A stretch of DNA of 64,000 nt from Candidatus Latescibacterota bacterium (GTDB lineage Bacteria; Latescibacterota; UBA2968), in assembly GCA_022824945.1 (NCBI GenBank), contig JAJDYX010000012.1:1-64000 (forward strand). Direction: 5' to 3'. How positions within the stretch are numbered: position 1 is the stretch's first letter; each line of letters opens with the position of its first letter. Shown here piece by piece: positions 6,476 to 16,524 of the stretch. The position numbers and the translations under genes are program-made. Below the pieces are notes generated by a model. That model had not been told where the DNA came from, ran no database searches, and saw only the letters and a list, made by a program, of their open reading frames with translations.

Positions 6476-8467
6476 ATGGCTCTTGATATACAAAATATTC
6501 AGACAGAAGCAGATGATGCGAGTTCACAACCCGCAGTAACATTGCGTGCTGTGGGATTGGGAGTATTTCTCGTCATTGCCCTCGATCTGCTGGCTATGTA
6601 TGTGCGCTATATCTTGCACGCTTCGCTGATGACGTATAGCCACATCCCAATGGCTATGTTGATCATTTTGATGATTCTGATGATTGGACTCGCCATTGTT
6701 GCCAAAATGACCGGCTGGGTGCTCTCAAAAGGCGAATGGCATGCAATTCTGGCGATGGGTCTTGTGGGCGCAGCACTGCCGTGTTTTGGCCTGACGGGCT
6801 ATGTTATCGGCTATATCACGGCACCTTATTATTTTGCGACAGAAGAAAATCAGTGGGCTGAGCACTTGCACCCGCATTTGCCCAACTGGCTCTTGCCGAG
6901 CCACGAGGGCAATGCCGTTGCGTGGTTTTACGAAGGCTTGCCGGGTGGTGCAGAGATTCCATGGGGCGTGTGGATATTGCCCCTGTTCTGGTGGACGACG
7001 GTTATAGCTGCGGCTTTTTTGATGCTGGCCTGTGTGGCCACTGTTTTTAGAAAACAATGGGTACAAAACGAACGCCTTGTTTTTCCCGCAATGGCGCCGT
7101 TGATCGATATGACTTCTGAACCGGGCGATGGAGAGGGGTGGTTGCCCGAGTTTATGCGCAATCGCTTGTTCTGGATCGGATTTGCCATTGCGTTTGGTGT
7201 GCTGGCCTGGAATTGTATCAATTACTTTTTGCCGGGCTTTCCGCGTTTTCCCATTTATCGGTCGCGCTGGTACTGGATTGATCGCCAACTGCCGCCTATC
7301 AGGGGATACTTTGGCATTTTTACTATACTTTTTTCCTATTTTGCCAGCCTGGATGTTCTGTTTTCAATCTGGTTTTTTGATCTGGTGTTCATCTTTGAGG
7401 GCGGCCAGCTCAGCAAGTGGGGCTATAAAGCCACCACGCCTTATTATCGCACGGGTGTTTATTACTGGCAGACTTTTGGGGCTTTTGTCGTTTTTGTGGG
7501 ATCGACATTCTGGGTAGCGAGAAAACATTTGCGCGATGTGTTGATGAAGGCACTCGGAAGGGATCCCACAGTGGATGACTCCGAGGAATTGATGTCTTAT
7601 CGCGCCGCTTGTATCGGTCTGCTGTGCAGCATAGCGTATTTGTTTATCTGGCTGACGCAGATGAATTTCGATCCGTTTAAAGGGTTTTTATATATTCTGG
7701 CAGCGATTTTTGTCTATACGGGTATGGCGAAGATCCTCGCCGATACCGGCATGCCATTTGCGAGCAAACCCATTGGTTCCTGGAGTATGGTCGCCTCGTT
7801 TTACGGCAGGCGCAATATCTCGCTTTCCACCCTTGTCGCTTTTCGCTTTTCCGCGCTGATTAACGAGAATTTTAAGGGCTTGTTTATGCCCGCGCTTTCC
7901 CATGCCGGGCGCGTTTCCGAGGGCGTTCCCGGCAATCAGCGGCGGCGGTTGATGGGGGCACTTGGGCTGGTATTTATGGTCAGTTTGTTGTTCAATATGC
8001 TGTTTACCGTGTGGTTGGGGTACGATCAAGGGGCTTATAATTTCAACAGTTGGGAGATCACACGGGCAGCGGAACGCCATTTTCAGAGCACGGTTGACGC
8101 ACTCAAAAAACCCGATGAACCGCCATTTTACGAGGAACATCCCGAACAAGCGGTGTTTTTGGGTATTGGTGGCCTTTTGATGGCCGGGTTGATCTATATG
8201 CGCTATCGCTTTGTGTGGTGGCCGCTGCATCCCGTGGGGCTGGCGATTTCGGGTTCTTATCTGGCTCGACGCACCAGCTTTACAACTTTTCTCGCCTGGT
8301 TGATTAAGTTTGTTATCATAAAAGTGGGCGGGCCAACGGTTTATCGCAAATCGAGACCTCTGTTCATCGGTTTGCTCGTCGGATATATTCTCGGCGTGGC
8401 TTTGTCACTGGGAATCGACATGATCTGGTTCCCGGAACGCGGGCATTGGGTACATCGCTATGGATAA
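6476..8467 (+). CDS. OPT-like polytopic membrane protein (DUF6785/DUF6784 type)
   Basis: This is a 663-residue integral membrane protein with about 13 hydrophobic helices and a short polar N-terminus. Features such as LKADTGMPF-like segments (KILADTGMPFASKPIGSW), NENFKGLFMPALSHAGRV and the C-terminal HPVGLAISGSY-WPLHP region resemble the DUF6785/DUF6784 group related to oligopeptide transporters. The transported substrate is unknown. The gene is first in a three-gene set: its end overlaps the start of the peptidase-permease fusion by 8 bp, and a second OPT-like gene closes the cassette. The start codon lacks a ribosome site, so ATG 6476 is chosen because it gives the full first helix. Confidence 0.6.
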   Translation: MALDIQNIQTEADDASSQPAVTLRAVGLGVFLVIALDLLAMYVRYILHASLMTYSHIPMAMLIILMILMIGLAIVAKMTGWVLSKGEWHAILAMGLVGAALPCFGLTGYVIGYITAPYYFATEENQWAEHLHPHLPNWLLPSHEGNAVAWFYEGLPGGAEIPWGVWILPLFWWTTVIAAAFLMLACVATVFRKQWVQNERLVFPAMAPLIDMTSEPGDGEGWLPEFMRNRLFWIGFAIAFGVLAWNCINYFLPGFPRFPIYRSRWYWIDRQLPPIRGYFGIFTILFSYFASLDVLFSIWFFDLVFIFEGGQLSKWGYKATTPYYRTGVYYWQTFGAFVVFVGSTFWVARKHLRDVLMKALGRDPTVDDSEELMSYRAACIGLLCSIAYLFIWLTQMNFDPFKGFLYILAAIFVYTGMAKILADTGMPFASKPIGSWSMVASFYGRRNISLSTLVAFRFSALINENFKGLFMPALSHAGRVSEGVPGNQRRRLMGALGLVFMVSLLFNMLFTVWLGYDQGAYNFNSWEITRAAERHFQSTVDALKKPDEPPFYEEHPEQAVFLGIGGLLMAGLIYMRYRFVWWPLHPVGLAISGSYLARRTSFTTFLAWLIKFVIIKVGGPTVYRKSRPLFIGLLVGYILGVALSLGIDMIWFPERGHWVHRYG

Positions 8468-11400
8468 ATATTACAAGCTCATTGTGTGGAGTCTTATCGG
8501 TCTGGGGATTTTTGTCACCGCGCTCCTGATTGCCGGTCCCTATCGCGTAAATCCCCGTATAGCTACTTTGTTGGGATTGGAAACGCCCGGCGAGGTTCCT
8601 CCTGTGCCCGTTCCTCGCGCAGAAGAAGTGGGGACACGGGTTTTGGATGCCGTGCGCGAAGATGGGATTCGCACGTTGATGGAGCAATTCACGCAACACG
8701 AATCGCGCGTGGTGGGTTATGAGGGGCACGAAAAAACCGCGGATTTTATAGAATCTGAATTCCGGCGTTTTGGCATGGAAGACGTAGAAGCCGAGACCTA
8801 TGGCGTGGCCGTGCCCATAGACCAGGGCGGCAGCTTAATGGTGGAAGATACCGGCGAGGTTTTTACCATTCACGGCTTGTGGCCCAATCTGGTCAAGACG
8901 ACCACCTTGCCCACAGGTGGTGTGCGGGGGCATCTCTTGTGGGGAGGCACTGGCGATGTGTCGGAATTTAATGGGCGCGATATAGAGGGCGCGGTGCTGT
9001 TGATGGAATTTAATTCGTGGAACAACTGGCTCAACGCCGCCATGCTCGGCGCGCAGCAGATTGTATTTATCGAACCCGATTCCACGTTTACCGCGCAGGC
9101 AGAGACCAAATTTTTGCAGGTACCCAATAGTGTTGAGCGTTTCTGGATTGATAGGCAGAGCGGCGAACGGCTCAAGGCTTTGCTCGCGCAAAAGGATGAG
9201 GTCAATGTCACTTTGAAGGCGCGAATGGATTGGGAAAAGAAAGAGACCCGGAATATTCTGGGCTGGATTCGCGGAACCGATCCCGTATTGAGCGAAAAAA
9301 TCGTGGTGATCAATACGTATTACGATGCGATGTCCGTAGTGCCAGCACTCGCGCCAGGCGCAGAGATGGCGTGTGGGATTGTGGGCTTGATGAAGTTGGT
9401 CGAATATTTCAGCAAGTACCCGCCCAAACACACGCTTTTATTTCTCGCATCTTCTGGGCATCATCTCGGCTTCAGAGGTATTTGCGATTTTTTGAGCAGG
9501 CATTCGCGCAAAGAAAAGCATTTTGCAGCATTGATGACAGAACCTCTCGAGTTGCCGCTGTTGATTTCTCTGGATTTGACGAGCCAGACAGATGAAATCG
9601 GGGTCTGGAACAGTACGCGCAATTATTATTACAAGCGTTTCTTTACGCCATTTGGCAAGTCGCTTGTGCATTATTCAGAGGCGATAGCCGAGCGATTTGA
9701 ACTGGATCCCGCCGATGCTCTCATCGATGGGATCAATCCAAAAGGCGGCATGAACTGGGATATGTATATTCCGGGGAAAGTTCTGAAAACAGATGGCGAG
9801 GTCGTTTTGGAAGCGGGTACGCCAGCGCTATCGCTCATTACGGTCAACGACGCGCGTTTTAGAGTAGATACGCCGCTGGATAAATCCGAACATGTAAATT
9901 TCAAAAATCTCACCGGACAGGTACGCCTGCTTGCCGGTGTGCTCGATCTCGGGTTAAATTCAGAAGATTTTTTGCCCGATTACAAGTTGGATCCCGACGA
10001 TCGTATGCGCGGTTTACAGGGGTTTGTACGCACATTTCCCCGCCTGAGCATTACACCTGATCGTCCCCGTCCCGGTGCTGTGGCTTCGCTGCGAATGGGC
10101 AATGACAAATCGATTAAAGGCGTACGCCGCGTCTATTACGACATTGCCGATGAAAATGGCGAATTTTACATGCCGGGCATTGCAGAACGCCGCGTGGATG
10201 TGAAGGCCTTTTATATGGATCCGGAAAGTGGGGAGATTACGTACGCGCCCAATCACGGTCGCCAGGCGCGCATATACCGGGGTGAGTTTAATATGGACTG
10301 GTGGATATCCAAGCGCACGCGGATATTGTTCCCGTGTGTTGCAACGGATTTTTACGATACAGTCGATCCCCGTTATCTCACCAAGTTGTCGAGCATCAGT
10401 GTGCTCGGTCCCGGCAATACTGCGCCACAGGAATACGGCTATGCCATTGGTTTTGGTCCAGAAGAACCGGTGGGAACCATTTTTACAACGCCGGGTGAAC
10501 GAATCAAAATTGTGATGCGGGAGCGAGAGATCGGCGTACGCTATTTGTTGTTGAACTCAAAGAGCGCGGAAAGTGTGGAAGTCGCGCGCGGTGATGGGTT
10601 TCAGATTTTGCAACACGGGGGGGCGTTTATTCGCTCTTCGTTCCAGGCCGCAAAAGATATGTGGACGCTGAATGAGGCGCGGATGCGCGAATTGGAGAAG
10701 TATTCGATTGAGAACCAGCGGATGACCAATTTGCACGACCAGGCCAAATACCATCTGGATTTGGCTGAAGAAGCGATGCAAGACAAGAAATGGGATTTGT
10801 TTGTCAAACACACACGCGCGGCGATGGGCCTCGAATCGCGTGCCTATCCAGACGTAAAATCAACGCAAAACGATGTAATTCGAGGCGTGATTTTCTTTAT
10901 GATACTGGTTATTCCGTGTGCGTTTTTTGTCGAGCGGTTGCTTTTTACCTTTTCCGATATCCGGGTACAAATCGGCGGTTTTAGCGCGGCTTTTGTGGTG
11001 ATCTGGATCGTTCTTTCGCAGGTGCATCCCGCTTTTGATCTCTCCAATCCGTTTGTGATTTTGCTGGCTTTTGTGATTTTGGCACTGGCGATTTTTGTGA
11101 TTTCCATTGTGTCGGGGCGGTTTCACGACAATATCCGCCAACTGCGCACAGAAGAGGTGTTGTTGCACGATACGGATGTGGGGCGGATCAGCGCGTCCGT
11201 AGCAGCATTTCAGTTGGGCATTGCGAATATGAAAAAGCGCAAAATGCGTACCAGCCTGACATTTGCTACGCTGGTTTTGTTGACATTTACCGTGTTGTCC
11301 TTTACGTCGATCAAGACGACGCTCGATTTTCATCAACTTCCGCTGGATGATACCGAAGGCAAGTATCCGGGGCTGTTGATCCGCAGCCAATTCTGGGGGC

Positions 11401-12977
11401 CGCTGGAGGATACGGCTTATGATTATGCCCGAATCAATTTTTTTGATCAGGGTGAGATCGCGCCGCGCAGTTGGTATGTTACGCGGGACCTGAAAAAGAC
11501 GCCTATTGAAACGCCGGAAAAATCGACCAAAGTGCTGGGGATAGTGGGACTATCGGTTAATGAACCCGCGGTCACGGGGATCGATACCTTGTTGAGCCAT
11601 GGGCGTTGGTTTGAAGAGGGTGAGATCGCGTGTATTTTGCCTGGTAAAATAGCCGGATTGCTCCAGGTGGAACCTGAAGATGTCGGCAAAAAGAGCGTGC
11701 GCTTATTTGGCAAACAATTGAAAGTCGTGGGGTTGATCGATGCGGAAAAAATGCGCGATCTCAAGGACCTGGATGGCGAAATTTTAAGCCCGGCAGATTT
11801 TAAGCTGACGGATGATGAGATCATCTCGCAGATGACCCAGTCAGAGAGTCGCGAAAAACAGGGTCTGGAACAGCCTCAACTCGAGAATATGCCATTCGAG
11901 CATATAGATCCGGACGATATTGCCATTATTCCCTATAAGATATTGCGCGAAGTGGGCAGCCCTCTGCAATCTGTGGCAATTCGTTTGCGCGAAGATATAA
12001 ATGTTGAAGAACAGGTCAAAGAATATGTGTCGCGGTTATCGGTGGTTGTGTACGCGGGCATTCCTGGGGAAGATGGCAAAATCCATGTGTCAATTTACAG
12101 TTCGCTGGGATGGGGTCCATTGCCTGGCCTTGCCAATTTGTTTGTTCCCATTCTGGTGGCTGCGTTGATTGTGCTCAATACGATGATGGGGTCGGTGTAC
12201 GAGCGTTTCCGCGAGATTGGTATTTATTCTGCTGTGGGATTGGCACCTGTACACATCTCTTTTTTGTTTATTGCCGAGGCGTGCGTTTATGCTGTGTTGG
12301 GGACTGTATCGGGGTATTTGCTCGGTCAAGGCGTGATCAAAATTTTGTTGTGGCAGGAGTTGTTGCAAGGGCTTAATGTGAATTATTCGGCATTGTCAAC
12401 GGTGATTTCTTCGGCACTGGTAATGGTCGTGGTTTTGATTTCGTCGCTCTATCCCGCGCGTCAGGCGGCACTTATGGCTGTGCCCGATGTGACGCGCCGC
12501 TGGAAGTTGCCCGATCCGGAAGGCGATCACTGGCATTTTGAGTTTCCATTTACTGTGGGCGGTAAAGACGTGTTTGGGCTGTCGGTATTTCTGGTGGATT
12601 ATTTCGAGTCGCACATGGGCGAGTCCATGGGCGCGTTTTACACAGATGGCGCGCGGTTCGGTTCAGTAGAAGCAGCAACCGGCGCGGGATATACGATTGA
12701 TACGACAATCTGGTTGGCGCCTTATGATTTGGGTGTGAGTCAACAGGTGCATTTTGAAGCCGTGCCCACAGGCGAGCACAATATTTTTTCGATGACTCTG
12801 ACAATAGATCGGCTTTCGGGCGATGTGGCATCGTGGCGGCGGGGCAATCAGGGCTTTATGAACGCGCTTCGCAAACAGTTCTTGATCTGGCGAACAGTTG
12901 ATCCAACGAATCGCGCCAAATATACAGATAAAGGACGGGAATTGCTCTCTGCTTCCACAGCAGCGGTCAACGCATAG
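8460..12977 (+). CDS. Giant fusion: degenerate M28-type peptidase domain plus FtsX/MacB-like permease
   Basis: This protein has 1505 residues. Helix 1 (about 7-27) anchors an extracytoplasmic N-terminal half resembling M28 aminopeptidases with a PA-type insert. The expected zinc and catalytic residues are replaced: the family's H-x-D is YYD (287-289), the bridging Asp region is GAEMACG (300-306) and the catalytic Glu pair is SGHHLG (332-337). Three helices follow near 865-940, then a permease module starting KKRKMRTSLTFATLVLLTF, an extracytoplasmic loop, and a FtsX-type C-terminal bundle with SVYERFREIGIYSAVGL and the exit motif LYPARQAA. A C-terminal beta-rich domain ends the protein. No ABC ATPase gene is adjacent. 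It probably binds rather than cleaves peptides; that is inferred from the lost residues. Confidence 0.7.
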   Translation: MDKYYKLIVWSLIGLGIFVTALLIAGPYRVNPRIATLLGLETPGEVPPVPVPRAEEVGTRVLDAVREDGIRTLMEQFTQHESRVVGYEGHEKTADFIESEFRRFGMEDVEAETYGVAVPIDQGGSLMVEDTGEVFTIHGLWPNLVKTTTLPTGGVRGHLLWGGTGDVSEFNGRDIEGAVLLMEFNSWNNWLNAAMLGAQQIVFIEPDSTFTAQAETKFLQVPNSVERFWIDRQSGERLKALLAQKDEVNVTLKARMDWEKKETRNILGWIRGTDPVLSEKIVVINTYYDAMSVVPALAPGAEMACGIVGLMKLVEYFSKYPPKHTLLFLASSGHHLGFRGICDFLSRHSRKEKHFAALMTEPLELPLLISLDLTSQTDEIGVWNSTRNYYYKRFFTPFGKSLVHYSEAIAERFELDPADALIDGINPKGGMNWDMYIPGKVLKTDGEVVLEAGTPALSLITVNDARFRVDTPLDKSEHVNFKNLTGQVRLLAGVLDLGLNSEDFLPDYKLDPDDRMRGLQGFVRTFPRLSITPDRPRPGAVASLRMGNDKSIKGVRRVYYDIADENGEFYMPGIAERRVDVKAFYMDPESGEITYAPNHGRQARIYRGEFNMDWWISKRTRILFPCVATDFYDTVDPRYLTKLSSISVLGPGNTAPQEYGYAIGFGPEEPVGTIFTTPGERIKIVMREREIGVRYLLLNSKSAESVEVARGDGFQILQHGGAFIRSSFQAAKDMWTLNEARMRELEKYSIENQRMTNLHDQAKYHLDLAEEAMQDKKWDLFVKHTRAAMGLESRAYPDVKSTQNDVIRGVIFFMILVIPCAFFVERLLFTFSDIRVQIGGFSAAFVVIWIVLSQVHPAFDLSNPFVILLAFVILALAIFVISIVSGRFHDNIRQLRTEEVLLHDTDVGRISASVAAFQLGIANMKKRKMRTSLTFATLVLLTFTVLSFTSIKTTLDFHQLPLDDTEGKYPGLLIRSQFWGPLEDTAYDYARINFFDQGEIAPRSWYVTRDLKKTPIETPEKSTKVLGIVGLSVNEPAVTGIDTLLSHGRWFEEGEIACILPGKIAGLLQVEPEDVGKKSVRLFGKQLKVVGLIDAEKMRDLKDLDGEILSPADFKLTDDEIISQMTQSESREKQGLEQPQLENMPFEHIDPDDIAIIPYKILREVGSPLQSVAIRLREDINVEEQVKEYVSRLSVVVYAGIPGEDGKIHVSIYSSLGWGPLPGLANLFVPILVAALIVLNTMMGSVYERFREIGIYSAVGLAPVHISFLFIAEACVYAVLGTVSGYLLGQGVIKILLWQELLQGLNVNYSALSTVISSALVMVVVLISSLYPARQAALMAVPDVTRRWKLPDPEGDHWHFEFPFTVGGKDVFGLSVFLVDYFESHMGESMGAFYTDGARFGSVEAATGAGYTIDTTIWLAPYDLGVSQQVHFEAVPTGEHNIFSMTLTIDRLSGDVASWRRGNQGFMNALRKQFLIWRTVDPTNRAKYTDKGRELLSASTAAVNA

Positions 12978-12998
12978 TATCTATACACGGGACAATCT

Positions 12999-15443
12999 AT
13001 GGCTTTAGGCAATCTTTTAAGACGCAACAAAGACAAACCAAAAAGAAAAAATACGCAGTTTGAAGAGATCGAAGAATATCGCGATCTGCTCCAAACGCCC
13101 GATGAATTTGTCGATGGCTTTAATGCAAAGACCATTGTGGGTGCGTTATTTGTGTCGATTGTGATGGTGCCTGGCAATATTTATCTGGAACTGATGATCG
13201 GCGGCTCTATTGGCGCGGCGGCGCAGTGGGTCACGATTATTTTGTTCATCGAATTGGCAAAGCGCTCGTTTACCATACTCAAGCGACAGGAAATTTATCT
13301 GTTGTATTATGTGACGATTGCGCTGGTCAACCGGGAGTCCAATGCGTTTGAAGGTCTGCTGAAGCATCAGTACTTTGTTCAGTCGCCCGCAGTCGTACAA
13401 TTTGGCATACAAAATGCATTGGGCGAATTGTGGTGGTACGCGCCGAAGGCAAATTCCGAGGCGCTGATCGAGCGCACGTTTTTACACGTCGATTGGTTTT
13501 GGCCCATTGCATTGCTGATACTCGGCACGATTATGGGGCGCATTGCCTGGTTTTCCGCCAGTTATGTGTTGTTCCGCATCACATCCGATTACGAGAAATT
13601 GCCTTTTCCATTTGCACCCATTGCTGCACAAGGGGCTATGGCATTGGCAGAAGAAAGCAGCGGAGATATCACGTGGCGCTGGCGCATGTTTTCTGTTGGT
13701 GCGGTGATTGGCCTGGTGTGGGGGATGCTCTACGTGGCTGTACCGGCTATTTCGGGTGCGTTTATGGAACAGCCCGTGCAACTCATCCCGATCCCCTTTG
13801 TCGATTTCACGCAATATACGGGATATTTTTTGCCCGCGACGCCACTGGGTTTCACCCTGCATCTGGCACCTATTTTTGCGGGTTTTCTCGCCCCATTCTG
13901 GGCTGTGATGGGGGCCTTTATTGGGGTGGTCATCCATACAATTGCAAGCCCCATTTTACACGCTTATGGATTTATGCCCCACTGGTTTATGGGGATGGAT
14001 ACTATCCAGACGCACTTTGTGACGGGTATTGATTTCTGGATGAGCTTTGGTATTGGCATTACATTTGCCATTACTGTCATTGGGTTTTATCAGGTGTGGC
14101 GGGGCGTGCGAACCGCCCGGATTGAAAAGACCGAGACGGGATCGTGGGAGACGCCGCCCGGGCGGGGTGATTTCAGAATTTGGATTTGCGTGGTGTTGTT
14201 TTGTATAGCGAGTTTGTACACCATTATTCTGTCAAAAATTCTTTTTCCGCAACTGGTCACCATCACCCTGCTTATCTTTTTCTTTATTTTTGCATTTGTG
14301 TACACGCCCCTCATTTCATTTGTCAACGCCCGTTTAGATGGTATGGTGGGGCAAAATGTGAGCATCCCGTACATTAAACAAGCTACCATTTTTCTCAGTG
14401 GTTTTCGGGGGATTGAGATCTGGTTTGTGGATTTTGGTCTGGACAACTATGGCGCGGCAGCGCAGCGTTTTCGAGAGATTGAGTTGACGGGTACCAGCTT
14501 CAGGAGCATTTTGAAGGCCGAGATCTTCATGGTGCCACTGGTTTTTCTGACCAGTTTTATGTACTGGTCCTATATCTGGAAACTCGCGCCCATTCCGTCC
14601 GATGCGTATCCCTATGTGCAATTGTTCTGGCCGTTGGACGCCCTCCAGCGGTGTGTGTGGATTACCAGTACTATGCGCGGGGAAGTTGACTATTCTGAAG
14701 AGGGCACTGTAACGTGGACGCCAGCGAATTTGACGGATAATGCGTGGTGGTACTGGCGGGTGCGGGCAACGCCTGATGACCCAGAGAGTGTGTCCCCAGA
14801 CCAGGTCAGGTATGGCCCGTGGTCTAAAACTGCCTATTTTTACACCAATTTTAATGATGCACACCCTCCGCCATACTCGCCCTCAACACTGAGTCGCGCT
14901 CCGCCCGATATTTCCGATGCGCTGGCACAGGGATTGCCTTCTGCGCCAGAAATACGCAGCGCGGACGATGGCGCGCACCTGAATACGCCAAATCCAGAAA
15001 TGATCATTTCCAGGGCGATGGATCCTCAGGGCCGAGAATTGTTCTATCAATACGAGGTTGATCAGGTGCCTTCTTTTGATGGGGCATTCTTGCAGTCGTC
15101 AGATGATAAGCCCATTTTGTTCGAGGCTCTGAAACCCTGGGTTATTGGCACCGGATTTGCCGTTGGGCTTGTGTTCTTTGTTGTTTTGTCCCTGTTTGGG
15201 TTGCCCATTTTGCTCATCTTTGGTTATATACGCAGTTTGACCAGTATTCCGCATTTTATGATTACTGAGATCATTGGTGCGTTGATTGCTCGCTACTATT
15301 TTTGGAAGCGTTTTGGCAAGCAACAATGGCGCATTTATGCAGCGGTGTTGATGGTCGGCTTTTCCGTAGGTATGGCCCTCGTGGGTATGGCATCGGTGTC
15401 CATTGCCATGATCCAGAAGTCGGTATCGGTCTTGTTGTTCTAA
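12999..15443 (+). CDS. OPT-like transporter with embedded beta-sandwich domain
   Basis: This is an 814-residue membrane protein. A charged cytosolic N-terminus (about 1-35) precedes about ten helices with OPT-like patterns (GFNAKTIVGALFVSIVMVPG, FASYVLFRITSDYEKLPFPFAPIAAQ-like loop, MPHWFMGMDTIQTHFVTGID). A soluble insertion at about 560-700 contains WWYWRVRATPDD and YGPWSKTAYFYT, the signature of fibronectin-III-like folds. At least three further helices follow. The gene starts 21 bp after the peptidase-permease fusion and ends just before a strong terminator, so it closes the cassette. A substrate cannot be named; an oligopeptide is the family-based guess. Confidence 0.6.
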   Translation: MALGNLLRRNKDKPKRKNTQFEEIEEYRDLLQTPDEFVDGFNAKTIVGALFVSIVMVPGNIYLELMIGGSIGAAAQWVTIILFIELAKRSFTILKRQEIYLLYYVTIALVNRESNAFEGLLKHQYFVQSPAVVQFGIQNALGELWWYAPKANSEALIERTFLHVDWFWPIALLILGTIMGRIAWFSASYVLFRITSDYEKLPFPFAPIAAQGAMALAEESSGDITWRWRMFSVGAVIGLVWGMLYVAVPAISGAFMEQPVQLIPIPFVDFTQYTGYFLPATPLGFTLHLAPIFAGFLAPFWAVMGAFIGVVIHTIASPILHAYGFMPHWFMGMDTIQTHFVTGIDFWMSFGIGITFAITVIGFYQVWRGVRTARIEKTETGSWETPPGRGDFRIWICVVLFCIASLYTIILSKILFPQLVTITLLIFFFIFAFVYTPLISFVNARLDGMVGQNVSIPYIKQATIFLSGFRGIEIWFVDFGLDNYGAAAQRFREIELTGTSFRSILKAEIFMVPLVFLTSFMYWSYIWKLAPIPSDAYPYVQLFWPLDALQRCVWITSTMRGEVDYSEEGTVTWTPANLTDNAWWYWRVRATPDDPESVSPDQVRYGPWSKTAYFYTNFNDAHPPPYSPSTLSRAPPDISDALAQGLPSAPEIRSADDGAHLNTPNPEMIISRAMDPQGRELFYQYEVDQVPSFDGAFLQSSDDKPILFEALKPWVIGTGFAVGLVFFVVLSLFGLPILLIFGYIRSLTSIPHFMITEIIGALIARYYFWKRFGKQQWRIYAAVLMVGFSVGMALVGMASVSIAMIQKSVSVLLF

Positions 15444-15468
15444 TCGCAAAGGGTGTATTTTAATAGCG

Positions 15469-15507
15469 AAAATCCGTTGGTGATTGTATATGCCAACGGA
15501 TTTTTTT
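15469..15507 (+). terminator. Rho-independent terminator of the OPT cassette
   Basis: A 12-bp stem (AAAATCCGTTGG with CCAACGGATTTT) encloses a 12-base loop and is followed by seven Ts. It sits 26 bp after the last gene of the cassette and 11 bp before the next start codon. Confidence 0.9.
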
Positions 15508-15517
15508 AGAGGGAATT

Positions 15518-16516
15518 ATGGCTGACGAGCGTTTTTTAGTTACGGGTGCATTGGGGTGTATTGGCGCATGGACTGTACACAATCTGGTGCGCGAAGGGGT
15601 GCCAGTCACGGTATTTGATCTGGCAACAGAGCCTCAGCGGTTGCAATTGTTGCTGTCGGATGACGAATTGGCACAGGTAAATTTTGTGGCTGGTGATATT
15701 GCGGATTTGCCCGCTTTTGAACGGGCGTTGGATGATGATGAGATTACGCATGTCATTCATCTGGCTGGGCTTCAAGTGCCGTTTTGCAAAGCCGATCCTC
15801 CGCTCGGCGCGCGCGTCAATGTGGTGGGTACTGCAAATGTTTTTGAAGCTGTGAAACGCCGGCAAGAGCGCATTGGCAAAGTGGTCTATGCAAGCTCTGT
15901 TGCTGTTTTTGGCGCGCCCGAAGACTACGAACCGGGTGCTGTGATGCAAGATGATTCCTCGCTAATGCCCCATACGCATTACGGCGTGTACAAACAGGCA
16001 AATGAGGGAACCGCGCATGTGTATTGGCTCGATGAAGGGGTGTCTTCTATCGGTTTTCGGCCCTATGTGGTCTATGGCGTGGGGCGCGATCAGGGGATTA
16101 CTTCAACGCCGACGACGGCCATGCTTGCAGCAGCGGCCAACTTGCCCTATCATATTTCTTATGGCGGACGCACGGTTTTTCAGTATGCCAATGATACGGC
16201 GCGTGCGTTTATTCAAGCTGCACGGGCTGATTACGCGGGTGCCGGGGCATTTAATTTAGGTGGATTTGCTCCCGATATGCAGGATGTAAAGGATGCGATT
16301 GATCGGGCAGCACCCGAGGCGGCAGATAAAATTACGTTTGAAGATATCCAGTTGCCGTTTCCCCAGGAAGTCGATGGGCGTGGATTAGAGGCTGCGATTG
16401 GCACGGTGGTGCACAAGCCGCTGACAGAAGGCGTGGCTGAAACTGTAGCGCTGTTTCGCGATTTGATTGTTGCGGGAAAAATCGATGCTGAAACGTATAT
16501 TGCAGAGCGATCGTGA
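15518..16516 (+). CDS. NAD-dependent epimerase/dehydratase (extended SDR)
   Basis: This 332-residue Rossmann protein has the N-terminal nucleotide site FLVTGALGCIG, the strand FDLATEP accepting the adenosine ribose, the VIHLAGLQVP segment and the catalytic YGVYK motif (Tyr and Lys) preceded by VYASSVAVFG. These define extended short-chain dehydrogenases such as UDP-glucose 4-epimerase relatives. The substrate is probably a sugar or a sugar nucleotide; the protein is not close enough to a named enzyme to say which. The start follows GAGGGA. It overlaps the next open frame by 4 bp and probably leads the catabolic operon 15518-21586. Confidence 0.85.
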   Translation: MADERFLVTGALGCIGAWTVHNLVREGVPVTVFDLATEPQRLQLLLSDDELAQVNFVAGDIADLPAFERALDDDEITHVIHLAGLQVPFCKADPPLGARVNVVGTANVFEAVKRRQERIGKVVYASSVAVFGAPEDYEPGAVMQDDSSLMPHTHYGVYKQANEGTAHVYWLDEGVSSIGFRPYVVYGVGRDQGITSTPTTAMLAAAANLPYHISYGGRTVFQYANDTARAFIQAARADYAGAGAFNLGGFAPDMQDVKDAIDRAAPEAADKITFEDIQLPFPQEVDGRGLEAAIGTVVHKPLTEGVAETVALFRDLIVAGKIDAETYIAERS

Positions 16517-16524
16517 GGAGATAC

